Assembly: GCA_937872385.1 (NCBI GenBank)
Contig: CALMSO010000031.1
Location: 1-64,000, forward strand
Direction: 5' to 3'
Source of the DNA: an uncultured Saprospiraceae bacterium
GTDB taxonomy: Bacteria; Bacteroidota; Bacteroidia; Chitinophagales; Saprospiraceae
Length of the DNA: 64,000 nucleotides
The translations under genes and the position numbers were made by a program. Position 1 is the stretch's first letter; every line of letters begins with the position of its first letter. Below the pieces are notes generated by a model. The model worked only from the letters and a program-made list of their open reading frames with translations, searched no databases and was not told the DNA's origin. Of this stretch, positions 46,034-57,729 are shown in pieces.

Positions 46034-46594
46034 TTAGCTACGTTGCTGATTTTTGAAAGGCAAACCTAACATTTTCAGCAGCGCCAATGCCTCTGCGTCG
46101 GTTTTTGCCGAGGTCACAAAAGTAATGTCCATACCGGTGATACGGCTTACCTTATCGAGGTCTATTTCGGTGAAAATAATGTGCTCGGTGACACCCATTG
46201 AATAATTTCCGCGCCCGTCGAAGCTCTTGTCGTTGATCCCGCGAAAGTCGCGCACCCGTGGCAAGGCTACCGACACAAGGCGATCCAGAAACTCGTACAT
46301 CCGTTCGTTGCGCAGGGTTACGCGCACGCCAATGGGCATACCTTCACGCAGTTTAAAGTTTGACACCGACTGCTTCGCCTTAGTGGGCACCGCTTTTTGT
46401 CCAGCTATAAGCGACAACTCAGCTTGGGCATTATCCACTAATTTTTTATCCTGCGTAGCTCCGCCTACCCCCTGATTGATGCAGATTTTTTCCAACTTGG
46501 GCACCTCCATGATTGAGCTATACTGAAACTGCTCCATCAGTGCCGGCACCACTTCATTCAGATATTTTTCCCTGAGTCTTGGTATGTACTTCAT
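46034..46594 (-). CDS. rplE: 50S ribosomal protein L5
   Basis: 186 residues: [60 protein letters not shown] and [20 protein letters not shown], then [21 protein letters not shown]5 binds 5S rRNA and touches P-site tRNA. The start codon overlaps the rplX stop by one base (TAATG), indicating translational coupling. Confidence 0.98.
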   Translation of the reverse strand: MKYIPRLREKYLNEVVPALMEQFQYSSIMEVPKLEKICINQGVGGATQDKKLVDNAQAELSLIAGQKAVPTKAKQSVSNFKLREGMPIGVRVTLRNERMYEFLDRLVSVALPRVRDFRGINDKSFDGRGNYSMGVTEHIIFTEIDLDKVSRITGMDITFVTSAKTDAEALALLKMLGLPFKNQQRS

Positions 46595-46959
46595 TACTGA
46601 ATAATTTCGCCTGATTTTTTAGAATAACGTACCAGTTTGCCATCTACCTCTTTCCGTCCTACGCGAGTCGGCTCGCCCGTTTTGGGGTCCACCAGCATCA
46701 AATTGGAAATATGAATAGGCATCGCCTTCTCCACGATGCTACCAGTCGGATTAGTTTGCGTCGGCTTCTGGTGCTTTTTTGCAATGTTTACTTGATCTAC
46801 CACAGCACGGTTTTCGTGTGGCAGCACCTCTAATACTTCGCGCACCCGCTCCTTGTCCTTGTAGGCACCAGCAATGACCACTACCCGGTCGCCCTTTTTG
46901 ATTTTCAACTTGGGCAAAAACCGCTTTTGCGATGCCCCTTTTGTTTTCTTGATTGCCAT
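46594..46959 (-). CDS. rplX: 50S ribosomal protein L24
   Basis: 121 residues with a KOW motif: [20 protein letters not shown] (about residues 18-37), then [40 protein letters not shown] and [15 protein letters not shown]24 is an early assembly protein near the exit tunnel. An N-terminal extension of about 15 basic residues precedes the KOW part. It overlaps rplE by one base. Confidence 0.98.
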   Translation of the reverse strand: MAIKKTKGASQKRFLPKLKIKKGDRVVVIAGAYKDKERVREVLEVLPHENRAVVDQVNIAKKHQKPTQTNPTGSIVEKAMPIHISNLMLVDPKTGEPTRVGRKEVDGKLVRYSKKSGEIIQ

Positions 46960-47022
46960 TTTTCTTGCTATTTGACAGCCAACTAAGCGAACCGCCGTAG
47001 TCAGCGTACATAATCATTATAA

Positions 47023-47388
47023 TTAGAGTACTTCTGGTGCCAACGATACGATACGCATGTAGTCCTTGTCGCGCAATTCTCTGGCCACTGGCCCGAAGAT
47101 ACGCGTGCCTCTCGGCTCGTCTTGGTTATTGAGCAATACCACGGCATTGTCATCGAAACGGATGTACGAACCGTCCTTGCGGCGAATTTCTTTGCGCGTA
47201 CGCACCACTACTGCTCTCGACACTGAGCCTTTTTTGATACCTCCTGGCGTGGCCTCTTTCACCGTCACCACGATCTTGTCGCCCACCGAGGCATATCTGC
47301 GCTTGGAACCTCCCAGTACGCGAATGCACAATACTTCTTTGGCACCGCTATTATCTGCTACTTTCAATCTGGATTCTTGCTGAATCAT
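47023..47388 (-). CDS. rplN: 50S ribosomal protein L14
   Basis: 121 residues: [60 protein letters not shown] and [20 protein letters not shown] with [21 protein letters not shown]14 forms an inter-subunit bridge. By E. coli naming it opens the spc operon, and here it is separated from rpsQ by 162 bases with a terminator-like hairpin. Confidence 0.98.
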   Translation of the reverse strand: MIQQESRLKVADNSGAKEVLCIRVLGGSKRRYASVGDKIVVTVKEATPGGIKKGSVSRAVVVRTRKEIRRKDGSYIRFDDNAVVLLNNQDEPRGTRIFGPVARELRDKDYMRIVSLAPEVL

Positions 47389-47445
47389 GGCTTTCTACAA
47401 ATTTACTCCCTTGGGGTACACCGCCGGGAAATATGAAACTTGAAA

Positions 47446-47471
47446 GATAAAATAACCGCCTTGAAGCGGTT
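47446..47471 (-). terminator. Terminator-like hairpin at the S10/spc boundary
   Basis: On the - strand AACCGC (47471-47466), loop TTCAAG, GCGGTT (47459-47454) and then ATTTTATCTTT. It lies in the 162-base gap between rpsQ and rplN, the place where the E. coli S10 operon ends and spc begins. The six-pair stem suggests partial rather than complete termination. Confidence 0.6.
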
Positions 47472-47550
47472 TTGTCTTTTACTAAGTTCGTTTGGGTAGA
47501 TTAATCTGGCCTGTCGTTGTACCAATAAAGGATATCTACCTAACCTATTT

Positions 47551-47808
47551 TTACTTGGCCCTTTCGATAACTTCTACCAATCGCCAGCGCTTGTTTTTAC
47601 TCAAGGGGCGAGTCTCCATAATACGAACCTTGTCGCCCACATTGCAGTCGTTATTTTCATCGTGCGCCATGAACTTCTTCGTCTTCTTGACGAACTTACC
47701 GTAAATAGGGTGCTTCAGCTTTCGCTCTACGGCTACAGAAATGGACTTGTCCATCTTATTGCTGACCACCACACCGGTTCTTTGCTTTCTGAGTTTTCTT
47801 TCCTCCAT
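47551..47808 (-). CDS. rpsQ: 30S ribosomal protein S17
   Basis: The start at ATG 47808 ([20 protein letters not shown]) gives 85 residues, normal for S17; an ATG at 47826 adds six residues and cannot be excluded. OB-fold features: [40 protein letters not shown] and [21 protein letters not shown]17 binds 16S rRNA early in assembly. It is the last S10-type gene before a terminator-like hairpin. Confidence 0.97.
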   Translation of the reverse strand: MEERKLRKQRTGVVVSNKMDKSISVAVERKLKHPIYGKFVKKTKKFMAHDENNDCNVGDKVRIMETRPLSKNKRWRLVEVIERAK

Positions 47809-47858
47809 TGTTATGCTGTTTTGCATCTTGCTTTCGCGCAGATTCCAAATCTTTATAA

Positions 47859-48119
47859 TTACTTACGGCGGCGTCTTTCACGAATTTTAGTACGCCCATC
47901 AAGCTCTTCCTTGCTCATTGCACCTAATTGTCTGCGGCGTATTTCCGTTTTCAAGCGGGCAATATCCCGACGTACTTCGCGGAGAATCAGCGGATTATCC
48001 AGCCCCTTGATGGCGTGGTCAAATTCGAGCTTTTGATATTGTACTTGGGTTTGCTCCAATTCACTGACCAAGTCTGTATCCGAGAATTCCTGCAATTCCA
48101 GGTATTTTTTAGATGCCAT
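47859..48119 (-). CDS. rpmC: 50S ribosomal protein L29
   Basis: 86 residues, two long helices: [20 protein letters not shown], then [20 protein letters not shown] and [22 protein letters not shown]-terminal extension of about 18 residues ([19 protein letters not shown]) makes it longer than the ~65-residue norm. L29 surrounds the tunnel exit and helps dock SRP and trigger factor. It lies between rplP and rpsQ. Confidence 0.97.
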   Translation of the reverse strand: MASKKYLELQEFSDTDLVSELEQTQVQYQKLEFDHAIKGLDNPLILREVRRDIARLKTEIRRRQLGAMSKEELDGRTKIRERRRRK

Positions 48120-48205
48120 TTCTATTTTTCTTTAAAACTTTGAATTTTTTGACCAAAAAAATTACCTCGGAAAAACGGCGGTATTTTTTGTTTGGTTACA
48201 AATTT

Positions 48206-48625
48206 TTATTCGGCGTAATCAGGCCGTACTACTGTTTTCGTCAAAACCGGCAACTTTTGGGCTGCCAGTCGCAGTGCTTCTACAGCGGTAGCTTCGGGTA
48301 CGCCATCAATTTCAAACATGATGCGACCCGGCTTCACTAAGGCTACATAGTGATCAAGCGAGCCTTTGCCCTTACCCATCCGCACTTCCTGCGGCTTGGC
48401 GGTGATGGGCTTGTCTGGGAAAATACGAATCCACACTTTGCCTTCCCTTTTCATGAAGCGCGTCATAGCGATACGTGCCGCTTCAATCTGGCGGTTGGTC
48501 ACGCGCGCACTGGTCGTTGCCTTCAGCCCGAAGGTACCGAAAGCGATGGTGCTTCCTCTATGAGCGATCCCCTTATTTCTACCCTTCTGCTGTTTGCGGT
48601 ATTTAGTCCTTTTAGGCTGTAACAT
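48206..48625 (-). CDS. rplP: 50S ribosomal protein L16
   Basis: 139 residues: [80 protein letters not shown] and [21 protein letters not shown]16 organises the A-site tRNA region of the large subunit. The 97-base spacer upstream contains a TACCTTTG box (48695-48702). Confidence 0.98.
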   Translation of the reverse strand: MLQPKRTKYRKQQKGRNKGIAHRGSTIAFGTFGLKATTSARVTNRQIEAARIAMTRFMKREGKVWIRIFPDKPITAKPQEVRMGKGKGSLDHYVALVKPGRIMFEIDGVPEATAVEALRLAAQKLPVLTKTVVRPDYAE

Positions 48626-48694
48626 TATTCCTGAATTTTACAGTTTGCAATTGCTTCCTTGCCATATTTTAGGGTGCTTTCCAAAAAAGCTTGG

Positions 48695-48702
48695 CAAAGG
48701 TA
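48695..48702 (-). promoter_or_regulatory. TACCTTTG box between rpsC and rplP
   Basis: On the - strand the octamer is identical to the -7 box in front of rpsL. There is no TTTG at the usual -33 distance. It may be a weak internal promoter for rplP and the genes after it. Confidence 0.3.
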
Positions 48703-48722
48703 CGGCAATTTTTTGAAATATG

Positions 48723-49550
48723 CTATCTTCTTTTCTGATTTCTTCCTCCACCTTCACCACGTCCGCCGCCACCGCCGCCACGTCTTCTATCTCCGCCGCC
48801 TTCGCCACGTCCGCCGCCGCGTCTTCTATCGCCACCCCCGCCTTCACCGCGTCCGCCGCCGCTACCACTGCCGCCGGTTTCCTTTCTGGCTACACCTACA
48901 TTGGGCGACAAATCGCGCTTACCGAGTACCTCGCCTTTGCACAACCAAACCTTGATCCCGATTTTGCCATAAACCGTCTGTGCCTCCTTCAGGGCATAGT
49001 CAATGTCTGCCCGAAAAGTATGCAGGGGTGTTCTGCCCTCCTTGTACTCCTCCGTGCGCGCCATATCCGAGCCAGCCAAGCGACCAGAAATACGTACTTT
49101 GATACCTTCGGCCCCAGCCCGCATCGTGGATTGGATAGACATTTTGATGGCACGGCGATAATTGATACGCGCCTCCAACTGTTTAGCAATTGTTTCGGCA
49201 ACAATATTGGCGTCGAGCTCCGGCTTGCGAATTTCAATGATGTTGATTTGCACATCCTTGTTCGTGAGTTTTTTCAACTCTTCCCGGACGCGATCCACCT
49301 CTTGCCCGCCCTTGCCGATGATGATACCCGGCCGGGAAGTATGAATCGTAATCGTGATACGCTTCAGCGTACGTTCAATCACAATTCTGGCGATGCCGCC
49401 TTTTTGAATACGCGCATTGAGATAGACACGAATGTTTTCGTCTTCTACCACTTTTTGAGCATAATCACGAGATTTTCCGCCGAACCAGTTCGAGTCCCAG
49501 CCCCGGATAATGCCTAAACGATTGCCTATTGGATTTGTCTTTTGACCCAT
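48723..49550 (-). CDS. rpsC: 30S ribosomal protein S3 with RGG-like C-terminal tail
   Basis: 275 residues. The core (~1-222) is normal: [20 protein letters not shown], the KH domain with [20 protein letters not shown], and the C-terminal domain [20 protein letters not shown] with [20 protein letters not shown]. Residues ~223-275 form a low-complexity tail with three related units built from GGGRGEGGG and DRRR, ending NQKRR. S3 is at the mRNA entry channel of the small subunit and has helicase activity in E. coli. The tail, rich in Gly and Arg, resembles RNA-binding RGG domains. Confidence 0.97.
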   Translation of the reverse strand: MGQKTNPIGNRLGIIRGWDSNWFGGKSRDYAQKVVEDENIRVYLNARIQKGGIARIVIERTLKRITITIHTSRPGIIIGKGGQEVDRVREELKKLTNKDVQINIIEIRKPELDANIVAETIAKQLEARINYRRAIKMSIQSTMRAGAEGIKVRISGRLAGSDMARTEEYKEGRTPLHTFRADIDYALKEAQTVYGKIGIKVWLCKGEVLGKRDLSPNVGVARKETGGSGSGGGRGEGGGGDRRRGGGRGEGGGDRRRGGGGGGRGEGGGRNQKRR

Positions 49551-49638
49551 ATTAATGGTATAAATTGTAATGTCAAAAATATTGTACTGTGGGCAGCTCT
49601 AATCGCCAGTTCTTTTAGCAACGACCGCCCGAATTTCA

Positions 49639-50058
49639 CTATTCCTCGGTTGCGCTTACTTCTTCTACTTCGGCAAAATCATCGTCCTCTATGATTTCTT
49701 CCGAAGGTAGCGGAATGGTATTTTCAACGATAACCGTTACGTGATTGCTACGCTTTCTGATACGATGCGCACGGCCATGCGGAGCAGGCCGAAAACGCTT
49801 GAGCATACCTGCTTCGTCGGAAAAAATGGTTTTCACTACCAAGTCGTAGTCGTCAGCACTTTCGGTGCCACCGGCTTTTTGTTCCCAGTTATTGATAGCT
49901 GATAACAATAATTTTTCCAACCAGACAGACGCTTCCTGTTTGCTGTAACGCAGGATATCTAATGCATCCGCTGCTTTTTTACCGCGAACCAAATCAACGA
50001 CCAATCGCATCTTGCGAGCCGACATTGGACAGTTTCTGAGTTTAGCTACTGCTTCCAT
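49639..50058 (-). CDS. rplV: 50S ribosomal protein L22 with acidic tail
   Basis: 139 residues: EAVAKLRNCPMSARKMRLVV, DLVRGKKAADALDILRYSKQ, the tunnel-lining loop region KRFRPAPHGRAHRIRKRSNH and VTVIVEN. The core ends near residue 112; the last ~27 residues are strongly acidic (SEEIIEDDDFAEVEEVSATE), an extension not found in E. coli L22. L22 lines the exit tunnel. It precedes rpsC by 88 bases. Confidence 0.97.
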   Translation of the reverse strand: MEAVAKLRNCPMSARKMRLVVDLVRGKKAADALDILRYSKQEASVWLEKLLLSAINNWEQKAGGTESADDYDLVVKTIFSDEAGMLKRFRPAPHGRAHRIRKRSNHVTVIVENTIPLPSEEIIEDDDFAEVEEVSATEE

Positions 50059-50143
50059 TTATCTTTCATTTGAAGCTACTGGTATTGCTCCCAATAGCTT
50101 GGAAATTGATAATCAAACGATTGTGAAATAACACTTGTCCGGC

Positions 50144-50413
50144 TTACTTCTTCCGGTTGCCAGAGTGCCCTCTGAAATTGCGCGTTGGCGAAAACTCGCC
50201 CAACTTGTGTCCTACCATGTTTTCCGTTACAAACACCGGCACGAAAGTTTTGCCATTATGCACTGCAATGGTCTCACCCACCATATCTGGAATAATCATC
50301 GAAGAGCGTGACCAAGTTTTGATGACACTTTTCTTGTTCGATTCCTTGGCTTTCTGCACTTTCGCCAACAATTTGTGGAATACGTACGGTCCTTTTTTGA
50401 TTGATCTTGCCAT
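50144..50413 (-). CDS. rpsS: 30S ribosomal protein S19
   Basis: 89 residues: [60 protein letters not shown] and [20 protein letters not shown]19 forms a complex with S13 in the 30S head. It follows rplB by 33 bases. Length and sequence are ordinary. Confidence 0.98.
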   Translation of the reverse strand: MARSIKKGPYVFHKLLAKVQKAKESNKKSVIKTWSRSSMIIPDMVGETIAVHNGKTFVPVFVTENMVGHKLGEFSPTRNFRGHSGNRKK

Positions 50414-50446
50414 CGTTATATATGGTTTTGCAAGATTTTATAAATG

Positions 50447-51283
50447 TTATGACTGTTTTCTTGATTTGCGCTTCGAGATAATCAACTTCGACGAAGCCTT
50501 TTTCTTGTTGCGTGTCTTCTGCCCTTTGGCGAAGATACCCGTGCGCGACACCGGGTGCCCGCCCGAAGCTCTACCTTCGCCACCACCCATCGGGTGATCT
50601 ACTGGGTTCATGGCTACACCTCTCACACGCGGGCGCTTGCCCAACCAGCGTTTTCTGCCAGCCTTGCCCAGCACTTGCAGTGCATGGTCTGGATTGGAAG
50701 TAGTACCAATCGTAGCTTTGCAAGTAAGCAAAATACGGCGCACCTCACCTGAGGGTAGCTTTACAATCGCGTACTTGCCTTCGCGCCCCGATAGAATAGC
50801 CGAAGTACCAGCACTTCTTACCAATGCAGCACCTCTGCCCGGTTGCATTTCAATAGCATAAATGGCCGAACCCAGCGGAATATCGCGGAGGTAAAGCGTG
50901 TTGCCCACGTTGGGCGCTGCGCCTTCACCTGTCACAATAGTCGCACCTACTTGCAAGCCATTCGGTGCAATCATATAGCGCTTTTCGCCATCTTGGTATT
51001 CTACCAATGCAATGTAAGCCGTGCGATTCGGATCGTACTCGATGGTTTTTACCGTTGCTGGCATACCTTCCTTATCGCGCTTAAAGTCAATGATACGATA
51101 CCGACGCTTGTGACCGCCGCCCCGCTGACGCACCGTGCGCTTTCCGCTGTGATTGCGTCCACCCGATTTTTTGATAGGAGCTAACAAGCTCTTCTCAGGC
51201 GTATCCGTTGTAATTTCCGTGAAAGCATTACCGATTCTGAATCGGGTGCCTGCCGTTATCGGATTATATTTTTTAACTGGCAT
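50447..51283 (-). CDS. rplB: 50S ribosomal protein L2
   Basis: 278 residues: [80 protein letters not shown] and the peptidyl-transferase-near segment [20 protein letters not shown] with its conserved His in VDHPMGGG. L2 is needed for subunit joining and peptidyl transfer. It is in the usual place between rplW and rpsS. Confidence 0.98.
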   Translation of the reverse strand: MPVKKYNPITAGTRFRIGNAFTEITTDTPEKSLLAPIKKSGGRNHSGKRTVRQRGGGHKRRYRIIDFKRDKEGMPATVKTIEYDPNRTAYIALVEYQDGEKRYMIAPNGLQVGATIVTGEGAAPNVGNTLYLRDIPLGSAIYAIEMQPGRGAALVRSAGTSAILSGREGKYAIVKLPSGEVRRILLTCKATIGTTSNPDHALQVLGKAGRKRWLGKRPRVRGVAMNPVDHPMGGGEGRASGGHPVSRTGIFAKGQKTRNKKKASSKLIISKRKSRKQS

Positions 51284-51374
51284 TGCTGTAAAATTTCGAT
51301 TTTACTGAATCATTGATGATGTCAAACATTCAAGCTTTCGGCTGCTGGCGCCTGACATCCGTTATCCCTTCTTT

Positions 51375-51671
51375 TTAGAGATCGCCGAAAAAGTCAATTT
51401 CCTCGCCTTCCACCAACTTAACGATGGCTTTCTTGTAGGCTGGCTTGCTACCTCGCAATACGCCAGTCTTCGTCATGCGCGTTTTGGTTTTGGCTGGCAC
51501 AATCATGGTATTGACGGACTCCACGCTCACGTTGTATCTGCTCTCCACCGCCTTGCGTATTTCTATCTTGTTGGCTTTGCGATCCACTACAAAGCTGTAG
51601 CGATCCAAGCGATTCGACAGCATATCCGCTTTTTCGGTGATGATGGGTCGTATGAGAATTTTCTTTGCCAT
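51375..51671 (-). CDS. rplW: 50S ribosomal protein L23
   Basis: 98 residues: MAKKILIRPIITEKADMLSN, RYSFVVDRKANKIEIRKAVE, VSVESVNTMIVPAKTKTRMT and GSKPAYKKAIVKLVEGEEID with FFGDL. L23 is at the tunnel exit and docks trigger factor and SRP. It is 21 bases after rplD. Confidence 0.98.
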   Translation of the reverse strand: MAKKILIRPIITEKADMLSNRLDRYSFVVDRKANKIEIRKAVESRYNVSVESVNTMIVPAKTKTRMTKTGVLRGSKPAYKKAIVKLVEGEEIDFFGDL

Positions 51672-51692
51672 TGTTCTGTCTATTAACTTTGC

Positions 51693-52319
51693 TTACGCAA
51701 AAGTTGCTTTAATTTTTTCAATTGCCCCTTCTGATAAGATCAATTTATTGGCGTGCAATATCTGGTACGTATTCAAATCCGAAGCGCGCATTACGCTGGC
51801 TTTCGGCAAATTGCGCACCGATTGCAGCACTTCTTTTTCGTAATCCGAAGTCACTAACAGCGTTCTTTGCTTGTCCAACTGCAATGCCTTCAGAATGCGT
51901 GTAAAAACACTGGTTTTGGGTGCCTCAAAGGAAAAATCCTCGACTACCACAATGCCATCGTTTTGTGCTTTGCTAGACAAAGCCGACTTTCGAGCCAATG
52001 CCCGCACTTTTTTGTTCAGCTTGAAACGATAATCGCGTGGTTTCGGGCCGAAGATGCGTCCACCGCCATGATAGAGCGGGTTCTTGATATCCCCTTTCCG
52101 AGAGCCACCTGTACCTTTCTGACGGTGCAATTTGCGCGTAGAACCAGCAATTTCGCTGCGCTCTTTCGCTTTGTGTGTACCCTGGCGCTGATTGGCAAGG
52201 TACTGTTTGACAGACAGATACACGACGTGCTCATTGGGCGCTATTCCGAAAATTTCTTCCGGTAGCTCCACTGTTCTGCCCGTTTTTTCGCCCTGGATAT
52301 TGAAAACTTCAACTTGCAT
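51693..52319 (-). CDS. rplD: 50S ribosomal protein L4
   Basis: 208 residues: MQVEVFNIQGEKTGRTVELP, then the extended loop that reaches the exit tunnel (GTHKAKERSEIAGSTRKLHR, QKGTGGSRKGDIKNPLYHGG, GRIFGPKPRDYRFKLNKKVR) and a C-terminal Rossmann-like part with GIVVVEDFSFEAPKTSVFTR. In E. coli L4 also represses its own operon. A CCTGCC-TATG-GGCAGG hairpin (52341-52356) lies in the 51-base gap before this gene. Confidence 0.98.
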   Translation of the reverse strand: MQVEVFNIQGEKTGRTVELPEEIFGIAPNEHVVYLSVKQYLANQRQGTHKAKERSEIAGSTRKLHRQKGTGGSRKGDIKNPLYHGGGRIFGPKPRDYRFKLNKKVRALARKSALSSKAQNDGIVVVEDFSFEAPKTSVFTRILKALQLDKQRTLLVTSDYEKEVLQSVRNLPKASVMRASDLNTYQILHANKLILSEGAIEKIKATFA

Positions 52320-52340
52320 TGTATATCCTATTTAAAGCCA

Positions 52341-52356
52341 CCTGCCTATGGGCAGG
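52341..52356 (-). promoter_or_regulatory. Short GC-rich hairpin between rplC and rplD
   Basis: A perfect six-pair stem (CCTGCC / GGCAGG) with a four-base loop in the 51-base rplC-rplD gap. No T-run follows, so it is not a terminator. A role in translation control of rplD is possible but unproven. Confidence 0.35.
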
Positions 52357-52370
52357 GCTGCCATGTTTGT

Positions 52371-53006
52371 TTAAATGGTTGGTTTCTTTTCCAGTATAAC
52401 AATAGATCCAGTATGACCAGGAACGGCACCTTTCACAAGTATCAAATTACGCTCTGGCAATACCTTGACCACACGTAGGTTTTTTACTTTCGTGCGACCG
52501 CCGCCATCACGACCGCCCATGCGCATTCCCTTGAATACCTTAGACGGATAGGACGAAGCACCAATAGAACCAGGAGCGCGACCGCGGTTGTGCTGCCCGT
52601 GCGTTTGCATACCTACCCCACTGAAGCCGTGGCGTTTTACTACCCCCTGAAAGCCCTTGCCCTTGGAATTGCCTACGGCGTGTACAATGTCACCTTCCGC
52701 GAAAATCTCTTCTACTTTCACAATGTCACCCAACGCTTTCTCAACAGCATTGAAATCTCTGAACTCCACTACTTTTTTCTTCGGGCCAGTACCAGCCTGC
52801 TTGAAATGCCCCTGTAATGGTTTGGGTGTATTTTTAGCTTTCGCTTCGCCAAATCCCAACTGAAGTGCATCGTAACCGTCCGTTTCTTCGGTCTTTACCT
52901 GCGTCACGACACAGGGTCCCGCTTCGATTACGGTGCAGGCAATATTCCGACCATTTTTGTCGAAAATGCTGGTCATACCAACTTTTTTGCCAATTAATCC
53001 GTTCAT
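52371..53006 (-). CDS. rplC: 50S ribosomal protein L3
   Basis: Start at ATG 53006 ([20 protein letters not shown]) gives 211 residues; an ATG at 53036 would add ten non-family residues. Signatures: [40 protein letters not shown] and [20 protein letters not shown] followed by [11 protein letters not shown]3 starts large-subunit assembly and is near the peptidyl-transferase centre. The rpsJ-rplC gap is 139 bases and has only a small TTCGG/CCGAA stem. Confidence 0.97.
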   Translation of the reverse strand: MNGLIGKKVGMTSIFDKNGRNIACTVIEAGPCVVTQVKTEETDGYDALQLGFGEAKAKNTPKPLQGHFKQAGTGPKKKVVEFRDFNAVEKALGDIVKVEEIFAEGDIVHAVGNSKGKGFQGVVKRHGFSGVGMQTHGQHNRGRAPGSIGASSYPSKVFKGMRMGGRDGGGRTKVKNLRVVKVLPERNLILVKGAVPGHTGSIVILEKKPTI

Positions 53007-53145
53007 CCGTTTTATATTTTTAGATACAGAACTCACTGATATAGAGGTGAAACTATACGTTTATAATAACATTCGGAACTACCCGAAAGTAATGAACGTA
53101 GAATTTCCCCCGAATCAGAATTCCAAAATCTGGTTGCTCAATAAA

Positions 53146-53454
53146 TTAAGTCAACTTAACTTGAATATCCACGCCACTCGGCAGCTCCAGCTTGGACAGG
53201 GCATCCACTGTCTTCTGGGTAGGCGTATAAATTTCAATGAGGCGCTTGTGGGTTCGCAACTGGAACTGCTCCCGAGATTTTTTGTTGACGTGCGGAGAAC
53301 GGAGCACCGTAAACACTTTCTTCTCAGTGGGCAGCGGAATCGGACCCGTCACAACAGCGCCGCTGTTACGCACTGTTTTCACGATTTTCTCCGTTGACTT
53401 GTCCACCAAATTGTGGTCATAGGAACGGAGTTTGATTCTGATTTTCTGATTCAT
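53146..53454 (-). CDS. rpsJ: 30S ribosomal protein S10
   Basis: 102 residues: [60 protein letters not shown] and [13 protein letters not shown]10 is in the 30S head and also joins the NusB antitermination complex. It opens the S10-type part, 100 bases after fusA. tuf, which precedes rpsJ in many other phyla, is absent here. Confidence 0.98.
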   Translation of the reverse strand: MNQKIRIKLRSYDHNLVDKSTEKIVKTVRNSGAVVTGPIPLPTEKKVFTVLRSPHVNKKSREQFQLRTHKRLIEIYTPTQKTVDALSKLELPSGVDIQVKLT

Positions 53455-53554
53455 GCCTGATTATTGATAATAAAATAGTCAAATCTGTATGTGTCTGAAA
53501 TTGAGTGCGTAAGCTTATCGCCAAAACAATTAGTTATTGCACCCAGTTCCTTAC

Positions 53555-55690
<2,136 letters not shown>

Positions 55691-55776
55691 GGCTTTTCCC
55701 GTCAGGAATTTTTAGTGATGATGATGGTTATGTTTTCAAAAACAGTTGTACGTGTATTCAATCCGCTATTCCAGCA

Positions 55777-56244
55777 TTAAGCACGGAAGTGTGCGAATGC
55801 CCGGTTGGCTTCGGCCATTTTGTGCATGTCTTCTTTACGTTTTACAGCAGCACCTTCGCCTTTGCTGGCGGCAATCAGTTCGGCGGCTAATTTCTCTGCC
55901 ATGCCCTTACCGCTGCGGGTACGTGCGAAGCGAATCAGCCATTTCATGCCAATCGAAACCTTACGCTTGGCGCGAATTTCGGTCGGAATCTGAAACGTAG
56001 CCCCACCAATACGGCGGCTGCGCACCTCTACTTGAGGCATCACGTTGCCGAGTGCCTTCTTCCAGATGGCGTGCTCATCTTGCTTGGTTCTGTCTTTGAT
56101 GAGATCCATAGCGTCATAAAACACTTGAAAAGCCGTACTTTTCTTGCCTTCCCACATCAAATTATTGACAAACTGCGTAACCATCGGGTCGTTGTACCGA
56201 GGGTCGGGCAACAAAATTCTTAATTTAGGTTTTCTTTTTCTCAT
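55777..56244 (-). CDS. rpsG: 30S ribosomal protein S7
   Basis: 155 residues: [60 protein letters not shown] and [21 protein letters not shown]7 nucleates assembly of the 30S head and, in E. coli, represses str translation. It lies between rpsL (69 bases) and fusA (86 bases). Confidence 0.98.
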   Translation of the reverse strand: MRKRKPKLRILLPDPRYNDPMVTQFVNNLMWEGKKSTAFQVFYDAMDLIKDRTKQDEHAIWKKALGNVMPQVEVRSRRIGGATFQIPTEIRAKRKVSIGMKWLIRFARTRSGKGMAEKLAAELIAASKGEGAAVKRKEDMHKMAEANRAFAHFRA

Positions 56245-56313
56245 TTTTTTAAAATCAGCGGTTTCGTATTAAAATTGAAACATAATTGAACGCCAATAGC
56301 ACTTTTACGATGC

Positions 56314-56688
56314 TTAGGACTTCGGACGCTTGGTACCGTACTGCGAGCGGCTCTTCTTACGGTTGTTAACACCTTGTGTATCCAACGCGCCACGTACAAT
56401 GGTGTAGCGCACACCGGGAAGGTCTTTTACACGACCGCCGCGCACCAATACAATAGAGTGCTCTTGGAGGTTGTGCCCTTCGCCAGGAATATAGGCGATA
56501 ACTTCAATACCGTTGGTCAAACGCACCTTGGCTACCTTGCGCAGTGCCGAGTTCGGCTTCTTGGGCGTCGTTGTATAAACACGGGTGCACACGCCGCGCT
56601 TCTGCGGGCAGGAGTCCAGCGCACGCGACTTGCTCTTCACTATTACTTTTTCTCTTCCTTTGCGCACCAATTGATTGATCGTTGGCAT
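56314..56688 (-). CDS. rpsL: 30S ribosomal protein S12
   Basis: 124 residues: [80 protein letters not shown] and [20 protein letters not shown]. The Lys residues at the streptomycin-relevant sites (in TPKKPNS and RVKDLPG) are the usual sensitive-type ones. An AAAGGA sequence six bases before the ATG resembles a Shine-Dalgarno site, unusual for the phylum. It is the first gene of the whole cluster and has a good promoter. Confidence 0.98.
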   Translation of the reverse strand: MPTINQLVRKGREKVIVKSKSRALDSCPQKRGVCTRVYTTTPKKPNSALRKVAKVRLTNGIEVIAYIPGEGHNLQEHSIVLVRGGRVKDLPGVRYTIVRGALDTQGVNNRKKSRSQYGTKRPKS

Positions 56689-56767
56689 ATAGCGTCCTTT
56701 GATTTAAAAACTGTCCTGTTTATTGTGTTCTATTATAAAAAGAATACGCCTTTTCAAAAAGCGATTG

Positions 56768-56798
56768 CAAAGGTAGGGGTTTTTCCTGCAATTACAAA
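56768..56798 (-). promoter_or_regulatory. Promoter of the rpsL (str-S10-spc-alpha) cluster
   Basis: On the - strand -33 TTTG (56798-56795), 19 bases, then -7 TACCTTTG (56775-56768): a full match to the Bacteroidota sigma consensus. Transcription would start near 56761, leaving a leader of about 70 bases before rpsL. Confidence 0.75.
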
Positions 56799-56958
56799 AG
56801 CGATTTTTCAAAAAATTATTTTTTTCTTTGCCTTGTCGTTACGCCTAAGTGTTTTCACTGGATGATTTCGACACGTTTTGGCACCCAAATCACTCATAAT
56901 CAATTATTTAAAATCCAAAAATCGGCGTTTTTCTACGATCGCCAATTAGCACTACACC

Positions 56959-57726
56959 ATGCCCAATTATCAGTCGCCATTAGCACATGAAGAGGTATTC
57001 ACCATTCGTACCTACGAAATTGACAGCCGTAAGCACGCTACGCCGGTGGCATTAGTACGCCTGATGCAGGAAGCAGCCATGCAGAATGTATTGCGACTGG
57101 GCTTGTCGGTCTGGGATTTAGAGCCACATGGCATTTCGTGGGTACTAATGCGCCTGACCCTACGCATTGAAAGGCTGCCCCGCCTCGGCGAGCAGATTCG
57201 CGTCAGTACCTGCCCTACGGGCTTTGAAAAAGTATTCACCCACCGCGACTACCGCGTATTCGATGCTGCCGGAATGCTCATCGCCACGTCTTCTTCTACT
57301 TGGCTGCTCATGGACACCCAAACGCGCCGCATGACACGTATCCCTGATTTTATTATGAAATATCAACAACAAGTGCCGCCCCCCGACCAATGGCTGCCCC
57401 GCGCCCCCGAAAAACTGCCCGCACCCGAAGCCGCCGACCGAAGCAAAAGCCGCACCGTAGAATGGTACGATCTGGATTTTAATAAGCACCTGAACAACAC
57501 CTTATATATTCAATGGTTGCTCGAAACGCTCGATGACGATATTTTAGAATATGGCAACCTGCGCGCCCTTGATATTCTTTTCCGTGCCGAAGGACGCCGG
57601 GCAGACACCCTGCGCACCGAGCACCAGCGCATAGCATCCGATACATTCGTGCATCGCCTCACCAATGCCGACACACAAAAAGAACTGGCAGCCATGCGCA
57701 CCGTTTGGTCAATAGACGAAGCCTAA
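56959..57726 (+). CDS. Acyl-ACP thioesterase (FatA/FatB-like)
   Basis: A 255-residue protein with two hot-dog domains. The first has FTIRTYEIDSRKHATPVALV, QEAAMQNVLRLGLSVWDLEP, HGISWVLMRLTLRIERLPRL and GEQIRVSTCPTGFEKVF. The second has the catalytic-type segment WYDLDFNKHLNNTLYIQWLL (about residues 171-190), with Asn and His as expected for FatA/FatB. It would release fatty acids from acyl carrier protein. It is transcribed away from rpsL. A G-rich repeat follows the gene. Confidence 0.85.
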   Translation: MPNYQSPLAHEEVFTIRTYEIDSRKHATPVALVRLMQEAAMQNVLRLGLSVWDLEPHGISWVLMRLTLRIERLPRLGEQIRVSTCPTGFEKVFTHRDYRVFDAAGMLIATSSSTWLLMDTQTRRMTRIPDFIMKYQQQVPPPDQWLPRAPEKLPAPEAADRSKSRTVEWYDLDFNKHLNNTLYIQWLLETLDDDILEYGNLRALDILFRAEGRRADTLRTEHQRIASDTFVHRLTNADTQKELAAMRTVWSIDEA

Positions 57727-57729
57727 AGA

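Noticed and set aside
47398..47405. TAAATTTG as promoter of rplN
   Set aside because: It fits TAnnTTTG but would start transcription only about five bases before the ATG and has no -33 element; probably chance.
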